A stretch of 64,000 nucleotides of DNA, from positions 62,001-126,000 of the forward strand of contig CAYONC010000003.1 of NCBI GenBank assembly GCA_964405265.1, in the 5' to 3' direction. This DNA is from Eshraghiella sp964405265. Lineage in GTDB: Bacteria; Bacillota; Clostridia; Lachnospirales; Lachnospiraceae. Position 1 is the first letter of the stretch. Each line of letters begins with the position of its first letter. A program made the translations under genes and the position numbers. Shown in pieces: positions 25,229-35,661 of this stretch. The notes under the pieces were generated by a model. It was not told the origin of the DNA and did not search any database. It saw only the letters and a list, made by a program, of their open reading frames with translations.

Positions 25229-26944
25229 ATGGCAGACTGGCGGGTATATTCAAAGAAAGCGGATTTTGACGCAATAAGCAGCAGATTCTCGATAGACAGG
25301 GTGGCTGCAAGAATTATCCGTAACCGGAATGTGGAAGGAAATGATGCCGTTAATCAGTATCTTAACGGCAGCCCGGCATCAATGTACAGACCGGAGCTCA
25401 TGAAGGACATGGAGAAGGCAGCGAAAATTATTCTTAAAAGCATTGATGACGGACAGAAAATCCGCATAATAGGAGATTATGATATAGATGGAATTTGTTC
25501 CATCTATATCTTATTTAAGGGTCTGAAGGAATTAAATGCGGATGTCGATTATGAAGTTCCTGACAGGATAAAAGACGGTTACGGAATTAATGAAAAATTA
25601 ATAGATGCTGCACACGGAGAGGGCAGGAATGTAATAATTACCTGCGATAACGGTATAGCTGCGGTTGAACAGACTGAGTATGCAAAAAAACTGTCAATGA
25701 CCGTGGTGATAACAGATCATCATGACCTGCGTTATGAAGAGACGGATGAAGGCAGAAAATATATACTTCCCGGGGCAGACGCCGTGGTTGACCCCAAAAG
25801 GCCGGACTGCGGATATCCGTTTAAGAAGCTGTGCGGTGCGGGAGTGGCACTCAAGCTTATAACCCTGCTTTTTGAGAAAAAAGGAGGACATAAGCTCACG
25901 GATGATTATTATGAAATAGCCGCAATGGCTACCGTGGGTGATGTGGTTGACTTACAGGATGAAAACAGAATCCTGGTAAAAGAAGGACTGAAGAGACTGA
26001 AAAATACCTCCAATCCGGGACTTAATGCCCTGATGACACTGACAGGCATTGATAAATCAGCAATATCGGCATATCATATAGGGTTTGTAATCGGACCGTG
26101 CCTTAATGCCAGCGGAAGACTTGATACCGCAAAAAGAGCAATAAAAATGCTTCTTACCGAGGACAGGGGAGAGGCGGAGAGATATGCAGGCGATTTAAAA
26201 GCACTGAATGATGAACGGAAAGCCCTTACGGATGAAGCCGTTAACACGGCACTCAGTCAGATTGAGGAAACCAATATAAAAGATGACAGGGTTCTGGTTG
26301 TCTTCCTGCCTGACTGTCACGAAAGCATTGCGGGCATAGTTGCAGGTAGGATTAAGGAAAAATATTACAGACCGGTAATTGTCCTGACACGTACGGATGA
26401 AGGCGTAAAAGGCTCAGCAAGGTCGATAGAAAAATATAACATTTTTGAAAATCTCATGAAATGCAGTGAGCTGCTTGACAGGTTCGGAGGACATCCGATG
26501 GCGGCAGGACTTTCACTGCAGGAAGACAATATACAGGCACTCAGGGAAAAACTTAACAGAGAATGTACGCTTTCGGCAGACGACCTTATACCGGTAATAT
26601 GGATAGATGTACCGATGCCGTTAGATTACATAACCGAAAAGGTAATAGACGATATCGGTAAGCTGGAACCGTTCGGAAAAGGCAACGAAAAGCCGGTTTT
26701 TGCGGATAAAAACCTTAAAATTGCTGCATTAAGCCATATCGGAAGGGATGGAATGTATACAAAAATGACACTTGAAAATGTAAGAGGATACAGAATGGAT
26801 GCAATGGCATTTTTTAATTCTGCGGAGCTTGACAGTGCATATAATGAGAAAAGAACGGTATCATGCACATATTATCCTGAAATAAATGAATTTCGTGGAA
26901 ATAAAAAATTGCAGATTATCGTTACAGGATGTAGAATGGAATAA
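25229..26944 (+). CDS. recJ: single-stranded-DNA-specific exonuclease RecJ
   Basis: 571-aa 5'-3' ssDNA exonuclease of recombination and mismatch repair. The DHH core is intact: IIGDYDIDGICS (about residues 75-86), ITCDNGIAA, ITDHHDLRY and VDPKRPDCGYPFK. The DHHA1 domain carries GGHPMAAGL, and a C-terminal OB fold follows (GKLEPFGKGNEKPVF onward). Length is close to E. coli RecJ and shorter than B. subtilis RecJ, which has an extra C-terminal part. It starts one base after the secDF stop. Confidence 0.94.
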   Translation: MADWRVYSKKADFDAISSRFSIDRVAARIIRNRNVEGNDAVNQYLNGSPASMYRPELMKDMEKAAKIILKSIDDGQKIRIIGDYDIDGICSIYILFKGLKELNADVDYEVPDRIKDGYGINEKLIDAAHGEGRNVIITCDNGIAAVEQTEYAKKLSMTVVITDHHDLRYEETDEGRKYILPGADAVVDPKRPDCGYPFKKLCGAGVALKLITLLFEKKGGHKLTDDYYEIAAMATVGDVVDLQDENRILVKEGLKRLKNTSNPGLNALMTLTGIDKSAISAYHIGFVIGPCLNASGRLDTAKRAIKMLLTEDRGEAERYAGDLKALNDERKALTDEAVNTALSQIEETNIKDDRVLVVFLPDCHESIAGIVAGRIKEKYYRPVIVLTRTDEGVKGSARSIEKYNIFENLMKCSELLDRFGGHPMAAGLSLQEDNIQALREKLNRECTLSADDLIPVIWIDVPMPLDYITEKVIDDIGKLEPFGKGNEKPVFADKNLKIAALSHIGRDGMYTKMTLENVRGYRMDAMAFFNSAELDSAYNEKRTVSCTYYPEINEFRGNKKLQIIVTGCRME

Positions 26945-26968
26945 GAAAACATACAGAGGTGACCATCT

Positions 26969-27493
26969 ATGAAGAAATTAGAAGAATACGTCAGGGCAAT
27001 ACCGGATTTTCCGGAAGAAGGAATAATTTTCAGGGATATAACCACAATAATTCAGGATCCGGACGGACTCAGGCTTGCAGTGGACAGCATCAATAAAATA
27101 TTAGAGGATGTTGATTACGACGTGGTTGTAGGACCTGAATCAAGAGGTTTCATATTCGGAACACCGGTTGCATATGCCAACCACAAAGCTTTTGTGCCGG
27201 TAAGGAAGAAAGGAAAGCTTCCGTGTGAAACGGTTGAAGCTACATATGCCCTTGAATACGGAACGGCAACCGTTGAAATGCATAAGGATTCAATAAAACC
27301 CGGACAGAAGGTTGTAATAGTGGACGACCTTGTTGCAACGGGAGGAACCATTCAGGCGATTGCAGGACTCATTGAACAGCTTGGCGGTGAAGTGGTTAAG
27401 ATTGTATTTATCATTGAGCTTGCCGGACTGGAAGGAAGAAAGCTTCTTTCAAAGTATGACGTGGAATCCGTAATTACTTACCCGGGCAAATAG
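26969..27493 (+). CDS. apt: adenine phosphoribosyltransferase
   Basis: 174-aa purine salvage enzyme making AMP from adenine and PRPP. The N-terminal IPDFPEEGIIFRDIT block, GPESRGFIFG, FVPVRKKGKLP and the PRPP loop VVIVDDLVATGGT are all present. An AGAGGTG ribosome-binding site is 8-10 bases before the ATG. recJ-apt-rel is a frequent order in Clostridia and Bacilli. Confidence 0.96.
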   Translation: MKKLEEYVRAIPDFPEEGIIFRDITTIIQDPDGLRLAVDSINKILEDVDYDVVVGPESRGFIFGTPVAYANHKAFVPVRKKGKLPCETVEATYALEYGTATVEMHKDSIKPGQKVVIVDDLVATGGTIQAIAGLIEQLGGEVVKIVFIIELAGLEGRKLLSKYDVESVITYPGK

Positions 27494-27561
27494 AACAGTT
27501 GCATTTTGGATAATTTCGTTTTAATATATAATATAAAAACACAGGGATGGAGGCAATGAGC

Positions 27562-29853
27562 ATGGTTATCGAAGACAATATGAGACAGCGGCACAGTATA
27601 GACGAGACGCCATTGTATCCACCGGAGACCAATGTACCGGAAGAACTGTTGGATATACTTAAAAAGAGTATTCTTAAGTACCATCCCTCAACGGAGCTTT
27701 CACAGATTGAAAAGGCATACCGCATGGCAGCGGATGCCCATAACGGACAGAAACGCAAATCGGGTGAACCATATATAATTCACCCTCTTTGTGTTGCAAT
27801 AACACTTGCACAGCTTGAGCTTGATAAGGAGACCATAATGGCAGGTATTCTTCATGACGTTGTGGAGGATACCGAGGTTACACATGAGGACCTTGTTGCG
27901 GAGTTCGGTGAGGAAGTGGCTCTTCTTGTAGACGGCGTTACCAAGCTGACACAGCTGAATTATGAACATGATAAGATAGAAATACAGGCTGAGAATCTCC
28001 GCAAGATGTTTCTTGCCATGGCAAAGGATATCCGTGTGATTCTGATAAAGTTAGCGGACAGACTGCATAACATGAGAACCATGCAGTATCAGACACCTGC
28101 CAAGCAGATAGAGAAGTCAAGGGAGACCATGGAGATATATTCACCGATAGCCCAGAGACTCGGTATATCCAAGATTAAGGTTGAGCTGGATGATTTGTCA
28201 CTCAGATATCTTGAGCCTGATGTATATCACCGCTTAGAGAGGGATCTTACGTTAGAAAGGGAGACAAGGGAGGATTTTGTAAACAGCATAGTGGAAGAGG
28301 TTAAGACCCATGTCGGTAACGCGGGAATAAGCTGCTCCATTAAGGGAAGGGTCAAGCATTTTTTCAGCATCTATAAGAAAATGGTTAATCAGGGTAAGAC
28401 GCTGGACCAGATATATGACCTTTTTGCAGTCAGGATAATAGTTGATACAATTAAGGACTGCTATGCCGTATTGGGACTTATCCATGAGATGTACAAGCCC
28501 ATACCGGGAAGATTTAAGGATTATATAGCAATGCCGAAACCGAATATGTACCAGTCACTTCATACTACACTCATTGCCTCCAACGGACAGCCCTTTGAAA
28601 TACAGATAAGAACGTATGAAATGCACAGAACGGCGGAATACGGAATTGCCGCCCACTGGAAATATAAAGAGAATATAGACGGAACCAAGGGTAATGACAA
28701 TGAAGAAGCGAAGCTCACATGGTTAAGACAGATACTTGAATGGCAGAGGGACATGTCGGACAACAGGGAATTTTTAAGCCTTATAAAAAGCGACCTTGAT
28801 TTGTTCTCGGACAGTGTATACTGCTTTACACCCCAGGGAGACGTAAAAAATCTTCCGGCAGGTTCGACACCGATTGATTTTGCTTACTCCATCCACACGG
28901 CAGTCGGCAATAAAATGGTGGGTGCAAGGGTCAACGGCAAGCTTGTTCCGATAGACTACCGGATAAAGAACGGAGACAGAATAGAAATAATTACATCCAA
29001 CAATTCCAAGGGACCAAGCATGGACTGGCTTTCAATTATCAAAAGTCCCCAGGCGAAGAACAAAATCAACGCATGGTTCAAAGCAGAACTTAAAGAAGAT
29101 AATATAGTCAGGGGAAAGGAGCTTTTAGGCAGCTACTGCAAAAGCCGGAACATTAATTTTGCAGAAATTACCAGACCTGAATTTACCATAAGGGCAATGA
29201 ACAAGTACGGCTTTAAGGATTGGGAATCACTGCTTGCCGCAGTCGGACACGGAGGTCTTAAGGAAGGTCAGATAATCGGTAAGCTTCAGGAAGAATATGA
29301 CAAAAAGCACCGTGAAGAAGTAACGGATGAGGATATTCTTGCGGAAACTGACAGTCATTCTGCTGACAGGAAGGAAAATGACAGAACTTCAAAAGGCGGA
29401 ATTATCGTAAAGGGTGCGCATGACGTTGCCGTCAGGTTTTCAAAATGCTGCAGTCCGGTTCCGGGTGATGAGATAGTCGGATTTGTTACAAGGGGAAGGG
29501 GAATATCCATACACAGAAATGACTGTATCAATGTGCTTAATATATCGGAGCATGACAGACTGAGACTCATAGATGCGGAATGGCAGGCATTTGACTATGA
29601 TAATGCCAATGAAAAGTATACCGCAGACATAAGGATATATGCGGTAAACAGAACAGGACTGATAGTTGATGTATCAAAAGTGCTTACGGAGCGTAAGATT
29701 GATGTTAAGACCATGAACTGCAGAACCAGCAGACAGGGAACGGCAACTCTCGAAATCAGTTTTGACATCAGTGGTGTTCAGGAATTAAGGGAACTCAAGG
29801 ACAGGCTGCGTAACATTGAAGGCGTAACAGACATAGAAAGAACAACGGGTTAA
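27562..29853 (+). CDS. relA: bifunctional (p)ppGpp synthetase/hydrolase
   Basis: 763-aa long RelA/SpoT homologue controlling the stringent response. An HD hydrolase domain (HPLCVAITLAQL, GILHDVVEDTEVTHE with His-Asp and Glu-Asp motifs intact) occupies roughly residues 40-190. The synthetase domain (about 235-355; GRVKHFFSIYKKM, IYDLFAVRII, YKPIPGRFKDYIAMPKPN) is also intact. TGS, helical and Zn-finger-like (CCSPVPGD) segments and a C-terminal ACT domain follow. Both catalytic domains look functional, as in Firmicute Rel. ATG 27562 is chosen because GGAGG (27549-27553) is 8 bases upstream; ATG 27547 and 27556 overlap or crowd it. Confidence 0.95.
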   Translation: MVIEDNMRQRHSIDETPLYPPETNVPEELLDILKKSILKYHPSTELSQIEKAYRMAADAHNGQKRKSGEPYIIHPLCVAITLAQLELDKETIMAGILHDVVEDTEVTHEDLVAEFGEEVALLVDGVTKLTQLNYEHDKIEIQAENLRKMFLAMAKDIRVILIKLADRLHNMRTMQYQTPAKQIEKSRETMEIYSPIAQRLGISKIKVELDDLSLRYLEPDVYHRLERDLTLERETREDFVNSIVEEVKTHVGNAGISCSIKGRVKHFFSIYKKMVNQGKTLDQIYDLFAVRIIVDTIKDCYAVLGLIHEMYKPIPGRFKDYIAMPKPNMYQSLHTTLIASNGQPFEIQIRTYEMHRTAEYGIAAHWKYKENIDGTKGNDNEEAKLTWLRQILEWQRDMSDNREFLSLIKSDLDLFSDSVYCFTPQGDVKNLPAGSTPIDFAYSIHTAVGNKMVGARVNGKLVPIDYRIKNGDRIEIITSNNSKGPSMDWLSIIKSPQAKNKINAWFKAELKEDNIVRGKELLGSYCKSRNINFAEITRPEFTIRAMNKYGFKDWESLLAAVGHGGLKEGQIIGKLQEEYDKKHREEVTDEDILAETDSHSADRKENDRTSKGGIIVKGAHDVAVRFSKCCSPVPGDEIVGFVTRGRGISIHRNDCINVLNISEHDRLRLIDAEWQAFDYDNANEKYTADIRIYAVNRTGLIVDVSKVLTERKIDVKTMNCRTSRQGTATLEISFDISGVQELRELKDRLRNIEGVTDIERTTG

Positions 29854-29857
29854 CGGT

Positions 29858-30493
29858 ATGATTAAAGTTGAACATAATGTTATCGGAGTATGCGGAACCA
29901 ATACTTATTATGTATATGATGAAGACAGCCGTGAAGGTGTGATAGTGGACCCGGCAGGGGACTGCATGAGAATAATCGAGCGAGTCACAAGAATCGGCAT
30001 GAAGCCTGAAGGGATTCTTATAACCCATGGACATTTTGACCATATTCTCGCACTTGATGAAATAAGAAATCATTTTAAAATTAAAGCATATGCAGGTGTT
30101 AACGAGAGACAGGTGCTGAAGGACAGTACCGTTAATCTCAGTGCAGGCTTCATGGGACGCGGATATTGCACTGAAGCTGATGTGTATCTTAAGGACGGCG
30201 AAGAAATCACGGCGGCAGGATACAGGATTAAGGCACTTGAAGTACCGGGACACACCGTGGGAAGCATGTGTTATTATTTTACCGGAGCCGGAATTGTATT
30301 TTCGGGGGATACACTCTTTTGCGAATCCGTCGGAAGAACCGATTTTCCGGGAGGAAGCATGTCGGCACTTACGGAAGGAATAAGGACACGGCTGTTTACG
30401 CTTCCTGATGATACGGTTGTATATCCGGGGCATGGAGATTTTACCGATATAGGCAGTGAGAAAAAATATAATCCATACATCAGACAGGAATAA
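29858..30493 (+). CDS. MBL-fold metallohydrolase, glyoxalase II-like
   Basis: 211-aa metallo-beta-lactamase fold hydrolase. The metal motif THGHFDH and later metal ligands in VPGHTVGS, FSGDTLF and YPGHGD are all present, so a dinuclear metal site is expected. It resembles YqgX/YcbL-type glyoxalase II homologues that hydrolyse thioesters. It lies between rel and hemZ, 4 bases after the rel stop, a neighbourhood usual in Lachnospiraceae. The exact substrate is unknown. Confidence 0.88.
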   Translation: MIKVEHNVIGVCGTNTYYVYDEDSREGVIVDPAGDCMRIIERVTRIGMKPEGILITHGHFDHILALDEIRNHFKIKAYAGVNERQVLKDSTVNLSAGFMGRGYCTEADVYLKDGEEITAAGYRIKALEVPGHTVGSMCYYFTGAGIVFSGDTLFCESVGRTDFPGGSMSALTEGIRTRLFTLPDDTVVYPGHGDFTDIGSEKKYNPYIRQE

Positions 30494-30497
30494 ATCG

Positions 30498-31946
30498 ATG
30501 ATACTGATACAGACCAATACAGATGATTATCAGAATGATGTCAGGGTAATGACTCAGGCATTTTATCCGGATGAAAAAATAGTGGTGCAGGGCAACGCCT
30601 GCACTGCGAAGCCCGAAAGCTGCGACATGTGTGTAAAAGTATATGCACACGGAACTCAGGTTGAAGGCAGCGTGGACAATGAGGTATTCGGATTTACCGA
30701 AAAAGAAAACGATAAAAAAGTCATCCGCAATCATATTAAAAGAGAACTGTATAATATATATAGTAAAATAACAGGCAAAAATCTTCCGTGGGGAACGCTT
30801 ACCGGCATAAGACCGGTTAAGATACCGTATAAGCTTTTGGAAGAAGGAATGTCCGGAGAAAATATCATAAGACATATTCAGGATGAATATCTTACGGACC
30901 GGAATAAAGCAGAATTAGGATACAGGGTGGCACTGAATGAGTACAGACTGTTATCCGGGATTGACTGCGGCGGCGGTTACAGCCTATACGTGGGAATACC
31001 GTTCTGTCCCACAACCTGTCTGTACTGTTCTTTTACCTCATATCCGATATGCATGTGGAAGAGCAGGACGGATGAATATCTTGAAGCACTTTTTAAGGAA
31101 CTCCGTTTTCTTGCGGAGCATCTGGCAGAAAGAAAGGCAGACAGCATATACATTGGAGGAGGAACCCCGACAACACTTGAACCGGAGCAGATTGACAGAC
31201 TCCTTACTTTTATTGAAGATAATTTTGACTGTACCGGTCTGAAGGAATTTACCGTGGAAGCGGGAAGACCGGACAGCATTGACATACATAAGCTGAAAGC
31301 CGTTAAGTCACACGGAATAGGCAGAATATCCATTAATCCGCAGACCATGAATGACAGAACTCTTGAGCTTATAGGAAGACGGCACACTGCGGAACAGATA
31401 AGCGAAGCCTTTTATCTTGCAAGAGAGTGTGGTTTTGATAATATTAACATGGACATTATTCTCGGACTGCCGGGTGAAGGCATAGAGGATGTCAGATATA
31501 CGCTTGAGAAGATAATGAGTATGTCACCGGATAATCTTACGGTACATTCGCTTGCCCTTAAGCGGGCTGCAAGACTTAATTTTATGAAGGAAGAATATAA
31601 TGATTATATAATTGAGAATACGGGAGAGATAATGGATATGACGGAAGAATATGCCCGCAAAATGGGAATGGAGCCTTATTATCTGTACAGACAGAAGAAT
31701 ATGGCAGGCGGGTTTGAAAATGTAGGATATGCAAAACCGGGCAGGGAAGGAATATACAATGTCCTGATTATGGAAGAGAAGCAGTCCATATATGCCGCAG
31801 GTGCCAATGCACAGTCCAAAATGGTATTTCCGTCGGGAAACAGGGTTGAGCGTATTGAAAATGTAAAAGATGTAAGCAATTACATCGGGCGTGTTGATGA
31901 AATGATTGAAAGAAAGAGATGCTTTTTCAATGAGAATAAGATCTAA
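30498..31946 (+). CDS. hemZ: HemZ-type coproporphyrinogen III dehydrogenase-like radical SAM enzyme
   Basis: 482 aa. Radical SAM protein with the CxxxCxxC motif in FCPTTCLYCSF, IYIGGGTPTTLEPEQID and INPQTMNDRTLELIGRRHT, all typical of HemN/HemZ. The N-terminal 150 residues are the HemZ-specific extension, and LPWGTLTGIRPVKI is characteristic. Family members were named as oxygen-independent coproporphyrinogen oxidases, though activity is unproven for many. ATG 30498 lies 4 bases after the MBL gene stop; an upstream in-frame ATG 30456 lies within that gene. Confidence 0.88.
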   Translation: MILIQTNTDDYQNDVRVMTQAFYPDEKIVVQGNACTAKPESCDMCVKVYAHGTQVEGSVDNEVFGFTEKENDKKVIRNHIKRELYNIYSKITGKNLPWGTLTGIRPVKIPYKLLEEGMSGENIIRHIQDEYLTDRNKAELGYRVALNEYRLLSGIDCGGGYSLYVGIPFCPTTCLYCSFTSYPICMWKSRTDEYLEALFKELRFLAEHLAERKADSIYIGGGTPTTLEPEQIDRLLTFIEDNFDCTGLKEFTVEAGRPDSIDIHKLKAVKSHGIGRISINPQTMNDRTLELIGRRHTAEQISEAFYLARECGFDNINMDIILGLPGEGIEDVRYTLEKIMSMSPDNLTVHSLALKRAARLNFMKEEYNDYIIENTGEIMDMTEEYARKMGMEPYYLYRQKNMAGGFENVGYAKPGREGIYNVLIMEEKQSIYAAGANAQSKMVFPSGNRVERIENVKDVSNYIGRVDEMIERKRCFFNENKI

Positions 31947-32556
31947 GGCAAACGCAGTGCAGGCAACACTGCTATCGGATTTGAATGACAATATTAACCA
32001 CGGCATATGTGTCGGCAATCTTACATATTATCTTGCCCGCAGCATGGATTATGACGAAACGGTGTGTTATGAGCTGGCTGTTGCAGGTCTTCTTCACGAC
32101 ATCGGTAAGCTTAAGCTGTCAAGATATCTTTACGGCAGGGCTGAAGACAAATATGAAATAGATGATATTGAATACATGAGAATGCATTCAGAGCTGAGCT
32201 ATGAAATACTGAAAGAGTATGATTTCTCAGAGGTGGTACTTGATGCCGTACTGTATCACCATGAAAACTATAACGGTACCGGTTATCCCTGTAATCTCAA
32301 GGGAGAAGACATTCCCTTCGGAGCAAGAGTCATGAAAATAGCGGATACGTTTACCGCACTGATTTCAGACAGACCGTACAGAAGGGCATTTGATACCGAA
32401 TCTGCCATGCAGATAATAATAGATGAAATTGAATGCTATGATATGGAAGTTTTTTTGGCATTCCAACGGCTGATACATGAAGATTCAACAATGGATATAA
32501 TTAAAAACAGTCATGTTCCGGCAGATTTTTCCGTCAGGGACATATTGAGAAAGTGA
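31930..32556 (+). CDS. HD-GYP domain protein (intact motif)
   Basis: 208-aa stand-alone HD-GYP phosphodiesterase-like protein. GLLHDIGKLKLS carries the HD metal site, HHENYNGTGYP the GYP motif, and ADTFTALISDRPYR completes the family pattern. Such proteins degrade cyclic-di-GMP or related dinucleotides. No sensor domain is attached. The frame opens upstream with a TTG at 31906; ATG 31930 is preferred and overlaps the hemZ end by 17 bases. Confidence 0.85.
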   Translation: MRIRSKANAVQATLLSDLNDNINHGICVGNLTYYLARSMDYDETVCYELAVAGLLHDIGKLKLSRYLYGRAEDKYEIDDIEYMRMHSELSYEILKEYDFSEVVLDAVLYHHENYNGTGYPCNLKGEDIPFGARVMKIADTFTALISDRPYRRAFDTESAMQIIIDEIECYDMEVFLAFQRLIHEDSTMDIIKNSHVPADFSVRDILRK

Positions 32557-32565
32557 GGATAAGAC

Positions 32566-33825
32566 ATGGCATTAATAAAAAAACCAGTGACGGGAATGAA
32601 AGACATTCTGCCCCGTGAAATGAAGATAAGGGATTACCTTATATCAGTCATAAAGGACACCTATTCAAAATTCGGTTTCACGTCAATAGAAACGCCGGCA
32701 GTTGAGGATATAAGGAATCTGTCAAGCAGACAGGGCGGAGAGAATGAAAAGCTCATATTTAAAATATTAAAACGCGGAGAAAAGCTTAATCTTGAATCGG
32801 CGGAAACGGAAGCCGACCTTGTGGACGGCGGATTAAGATATGACCTTACGGTACCGTTGGTGCGTTTTTATTCCAATAATATGTCAGAGCTTCCGTCACC
32901 GTTTAAGGCATTGCAGATAGGAAGCGTATGGAGAGCGGACAGACCGCAGAAGGGACGCTTCAGACAGTTTTACCAGTGTGACATAGACATACTCGGAGAG
33001 GCAGGAAATCTTGCAGAAATAGAGCTTATTCTGGCAACGACCACCACACTCGGAAGAATCGGATTTAAGAATTTCAACATAAAAATAAACGACAGAAGAA
33101 TACTCAAAGCCATGGCGGCATACAGCGGCTTTGATGAAGAAGAATATGATAACGTCTTCATAATACTTGATAAGATGGACAAAATCGGACTTTGCGGAGT
33201 TAAGGACGAGCTTCTTGCAAACGGTTATGCAGAGGAAGCGGTTAACAGATATACTTCACTGTTTGACGGAATAAGCTCTGCAGACAACGGACTTGAATAT
33301 CTTGCAGAGACCATAAGCGGATATCTTGAACCTGATGTCATGGAAGGACTGAAAGAAATAATTGACAGTGTTGACGGAACAAAATCATATGATTTTAATG
33401 TTGTTTTTGACCCTACACTCGTAAGGGGAATGTCATATTATACGGGAACCATTTTTGAAATAGAGGTTCCGGAATTCGGCAGCAGCGTCGGCGGCGGCGG
33501 AAGGTATGACAAAATGGTCGGAAAATTTACGGGACAGGATACGCCGGCGTGCGGATTTTCCATAGGCTTTGAACGTATTGTCACAATACTTATGGATAAT
33601 GATTTTAAAGTGCCTGAACAGGAAAATAATGTTGCATTCCTTGTGGAAAAGGGGATACAATCAGACAGGCTGTGCAGTATCATAGATGAAGCACAAAAGC
33701 TGCGTCACAACGGATATAAGGTCCTTGTGGTGCGCATGAATAAGAATAAAAAATTCCAGAAGGACAGCCTGAATAATCAGGGATATACCGAAATTAAGGA
33801 ATTTTACAAGAATCCATTGAAATAG
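32566..33825 (+). CDS. hisS: histidyl-tRNA synthetase
   Basis: 419-aa class II synthetase. Seen: GMKDILPREM (motif 1 region), the RYDLTVPLVRFYS and GSVWRADRPQKGRFRQFYQCDIDI motif 2 block, the histidine-binding VVFDPTLVRGMSYYTG, and GGGGRYDKM / GFSIGFERI of motif 3. The C-terminal anticodon-binding domain is present but ends in a short tail. No T-box precedes it; the gap to the HD-GYP gene is 9 bases. Confidence 0.95.
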   Translation: MALIKKPVTGMKDILPREMKIRDYLISVIKDTYSKFGFTSIETPAVEDIRNLSSRQGGENEKLIFKILKRGEKLNLESAETEADLVDGGLRYDLTVPLVRFYSNNMSELPSPFKALQIGSVWRADRPQKGRFRQFYQCDIDILGEAGNLAEIELILATTTTLGRIGFKNFNIKINDRRILKAMAAYSGFDEEEYDNVFIILDKMDKIGLCGVKDELLANGYAEEAVNRYTSLFDGISSADNGLEYLAETISGYLEPDVMEGLKEIIDSVDGTKSYDFNVVFDPTLVRGMSYYTGTIFEIEVPEFGSSVGGGGRYDKMVGKFTGQDTPACGFSIGFERIVTILMDNDFKVPEQENNVAFLVEKGIQSDRLCSIIDEAQKLRHNGYKVLVVRMNKNKKFQKDSLNNQGYTEIKEFYKNPLK

Positions 33826-33838
33826 GAGAGAAGAAAAA

Positions 33839-35632
33839 ATGGCAGAATCAATGAAGGGACTAAAAAGAACCTGCAGATGCGCCGAGCTCTCGGAAGCAGA
33901 TGCCGGAAAAAAAGTAACCGTAATGGGCTGGGTCCAGAAAAACAGGAATAAAGGCGGCATATGCTTTGTGGATCTAAGGGATCGTTCAGGCATACTGCAG
34001 ATTGTTTTTGAAGAAGACAAAATCGGCAGAGAAGGCTTTGAAAAAGCGGGTACCTTAAAGAGCGAATATGTTATTGCCGTTACCGGCGAAGTGGCAATGA
34101 GGGCAGGTGCCGTAAATGAAGGTCTTGCTACCGGAAAAATAGAAATAACGGCAACGGAGCTGAGAATTTTGTCGGAGGCACAGACACCGCCGTTTCCTAT
34201 AGAGGAAAACTCAAAAACAAAAGAAGAAATAAGACTTAAATACAGATATCTCGATTTAAGGAGACCTGACATACAGAAAATCCTCATGATGAGAAGCCGT
34301 ATAGCAACCCTTACAAGACAGTTTCTTGCTGATGAAGGCTTTCTTGAAATTGAGACACCCGTTCTGCAGAAGAGCACACCGGAAGGAGCAAGGGACTATC
34401 TTGTGCCGAGCCGTATACATCCGGGAGCATTTTATGCACTTCCACAGTCACCGCAGTTATTTAAACAGCTGCTCATGTGTTCGGGATATGACAGATATTT
34501 CCAGATAGCAAAGTGCTTTAGGGATGAAGATTTGAGGGCAGACAGACAGCCGGAATTTACGCAGATTGACATGGAGCTTTCTTTTGTTGACATGGAAGAT
34601 GTCATGGAGGTTAATGAAAGACTTCTCCAAAAACTGTTTAAGGAAGTATTGGGATTGGAAATTGAACTCCCGATTCAGAGAATGACATGGGATGAGGCAA
34701 TGAACCGTTTCGGTTCGGACAAGCCGGACATCCGTTTCGGAATGGAACTTAAAGACATATCCGACATCGTTAAGAGCTGTGGATTCAGTGTATTTACGGG
34801 TGCCATAGAAGCAGGAGGAACGGTAAGGGGCATAAATGCATCCGGCAGGGGAGACATGCCGCGTAAAAAGATTGACGCACTTGTTGAGTTTGCTAAGGGA
34901 TATGGTGCCGGAGGACTTGCTTATCTTGCAATTAATGAGGACGGAACATATAAATCCTCATTTGCCAAATTTATGACGGATGACGAACTGGACCGGATTG
35001 TTGAAAGACTTGAAGGCAGACCGGGAGACCTTCTTCTGTTTGCGGCAGACAGAACCAAAACGGTATGGAATGTACTGGGAGCGTTAAGACTTGAGCTTGC
35101 CGAAGAAATGGGACTTCTCAAAAAGGATGAATATAAATTCGTGTGGATAACTGAATTTCCTCTGTTTGAATGGTCTGATGAACAGGAAAGACTTATTGCG
35201 ATGCATCATCCTTTCACGATGATGATGGAAGAAGATATAGATTTGCTTGATACCGCACCTGAAAAGGTTCGTGCCAAGGCATATGACATTACCCTTAACG
35301 GTAATGAAATAGGCGGTGGAAGCGTAAGAATATATCAGGATGACATTCAGGAAAAAATGTTTGAAATACTCGGATTTACCAGGGAAGAAGCATATGAAAG
35401 GTTCGGCTTCCTGCTTAATGCATTTAAGTATGGTGTGCCGCCTCATGCAGGACTTGCATACGGTTTTGACCGTCTTGTAATGCTGATGGCAAAAACGGAC
35501 AACATTAGGGATGTAATTGCATTCCCTAAGATAAAGGACGCATCATGCCTGCTTACCGGCGCACCGGATTATGTGGATGACAGTCAGCTTGAAGAATTAT
35601 ATATTTCCGTAAACGGTAATGATGCGGAATAA
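33839..35632 (+). CDS. aspS: aspartyl-tRNA synthetase
   Basis: 597-aa bacterial-type AspRS: N-terminal OB-fold anticodon domain (VTVMGWVQKNRNKGGICFVDLRDRSG), class II catalytic core with FLEIETPVLQKSTPEGARDYLVPSR, motif 2 FRDEDLRADRQPEFTQID, the GAD insertion domain (about 290-425) and motif 3 AYGFDRLVML. Whether it is discriminating cannot be judged. It follows hisS by 13 bases with a GGAGAG ribosome-binding site. Confidence 0.96.
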   Translation: MAESMKGLKRTCRCAELSEADAGKKVTVMGWVQKNRNKGGICFVDLRDRSGILQIVFEEDKIGREGFEKAGTLKSEYVIAVTGEVAMRAGAVNEGLATGKIEITATELRILSEAQTPPFPIEENSKTKEEIRLKYRYLDLRRPDIQKILMMRSRIATLTRQFLADEGFLEIETPVLQKSTPEGARDYLVPSRIHPGAFYALPQSPQLFKQLLMCSGYDRYFQIAKCFRDEDLRADRQPEFTQIDMELSFVDMEDVMEVNERLLQKLFKEVLGLEIELPIQRMTWDEAMNRFGSDKPDIRFGMELKDISDIVKSCGFSVFTGAIEAGGTVRGINASGRGDMPRKKIDALVEFAKGYGAGGLAYLAINEDGTYKSSFAKFMTDDELDRIVERLEGRPGDLLLFAADRTKTVWNVLGALRLELAEEMGLLKKDEYKFVWITEFPLFEWSDEQERLIAMHHPFTMMMEEDIDLLDTAPEKVRAKAYDITLNGNEIGGGSVRIYQDDIQEKMFEILGFTREEAYERFGFLLNAFKYGVPPHAGLAYGFDRLVMLMAKTDNIRDVIAFPKIKDASCLLTGAPDYVDDSQLEELYISVNGNDAE

Positions 35633-35661
35633 TAAAATAAAAAAAGAATGGAGAAGGTAAA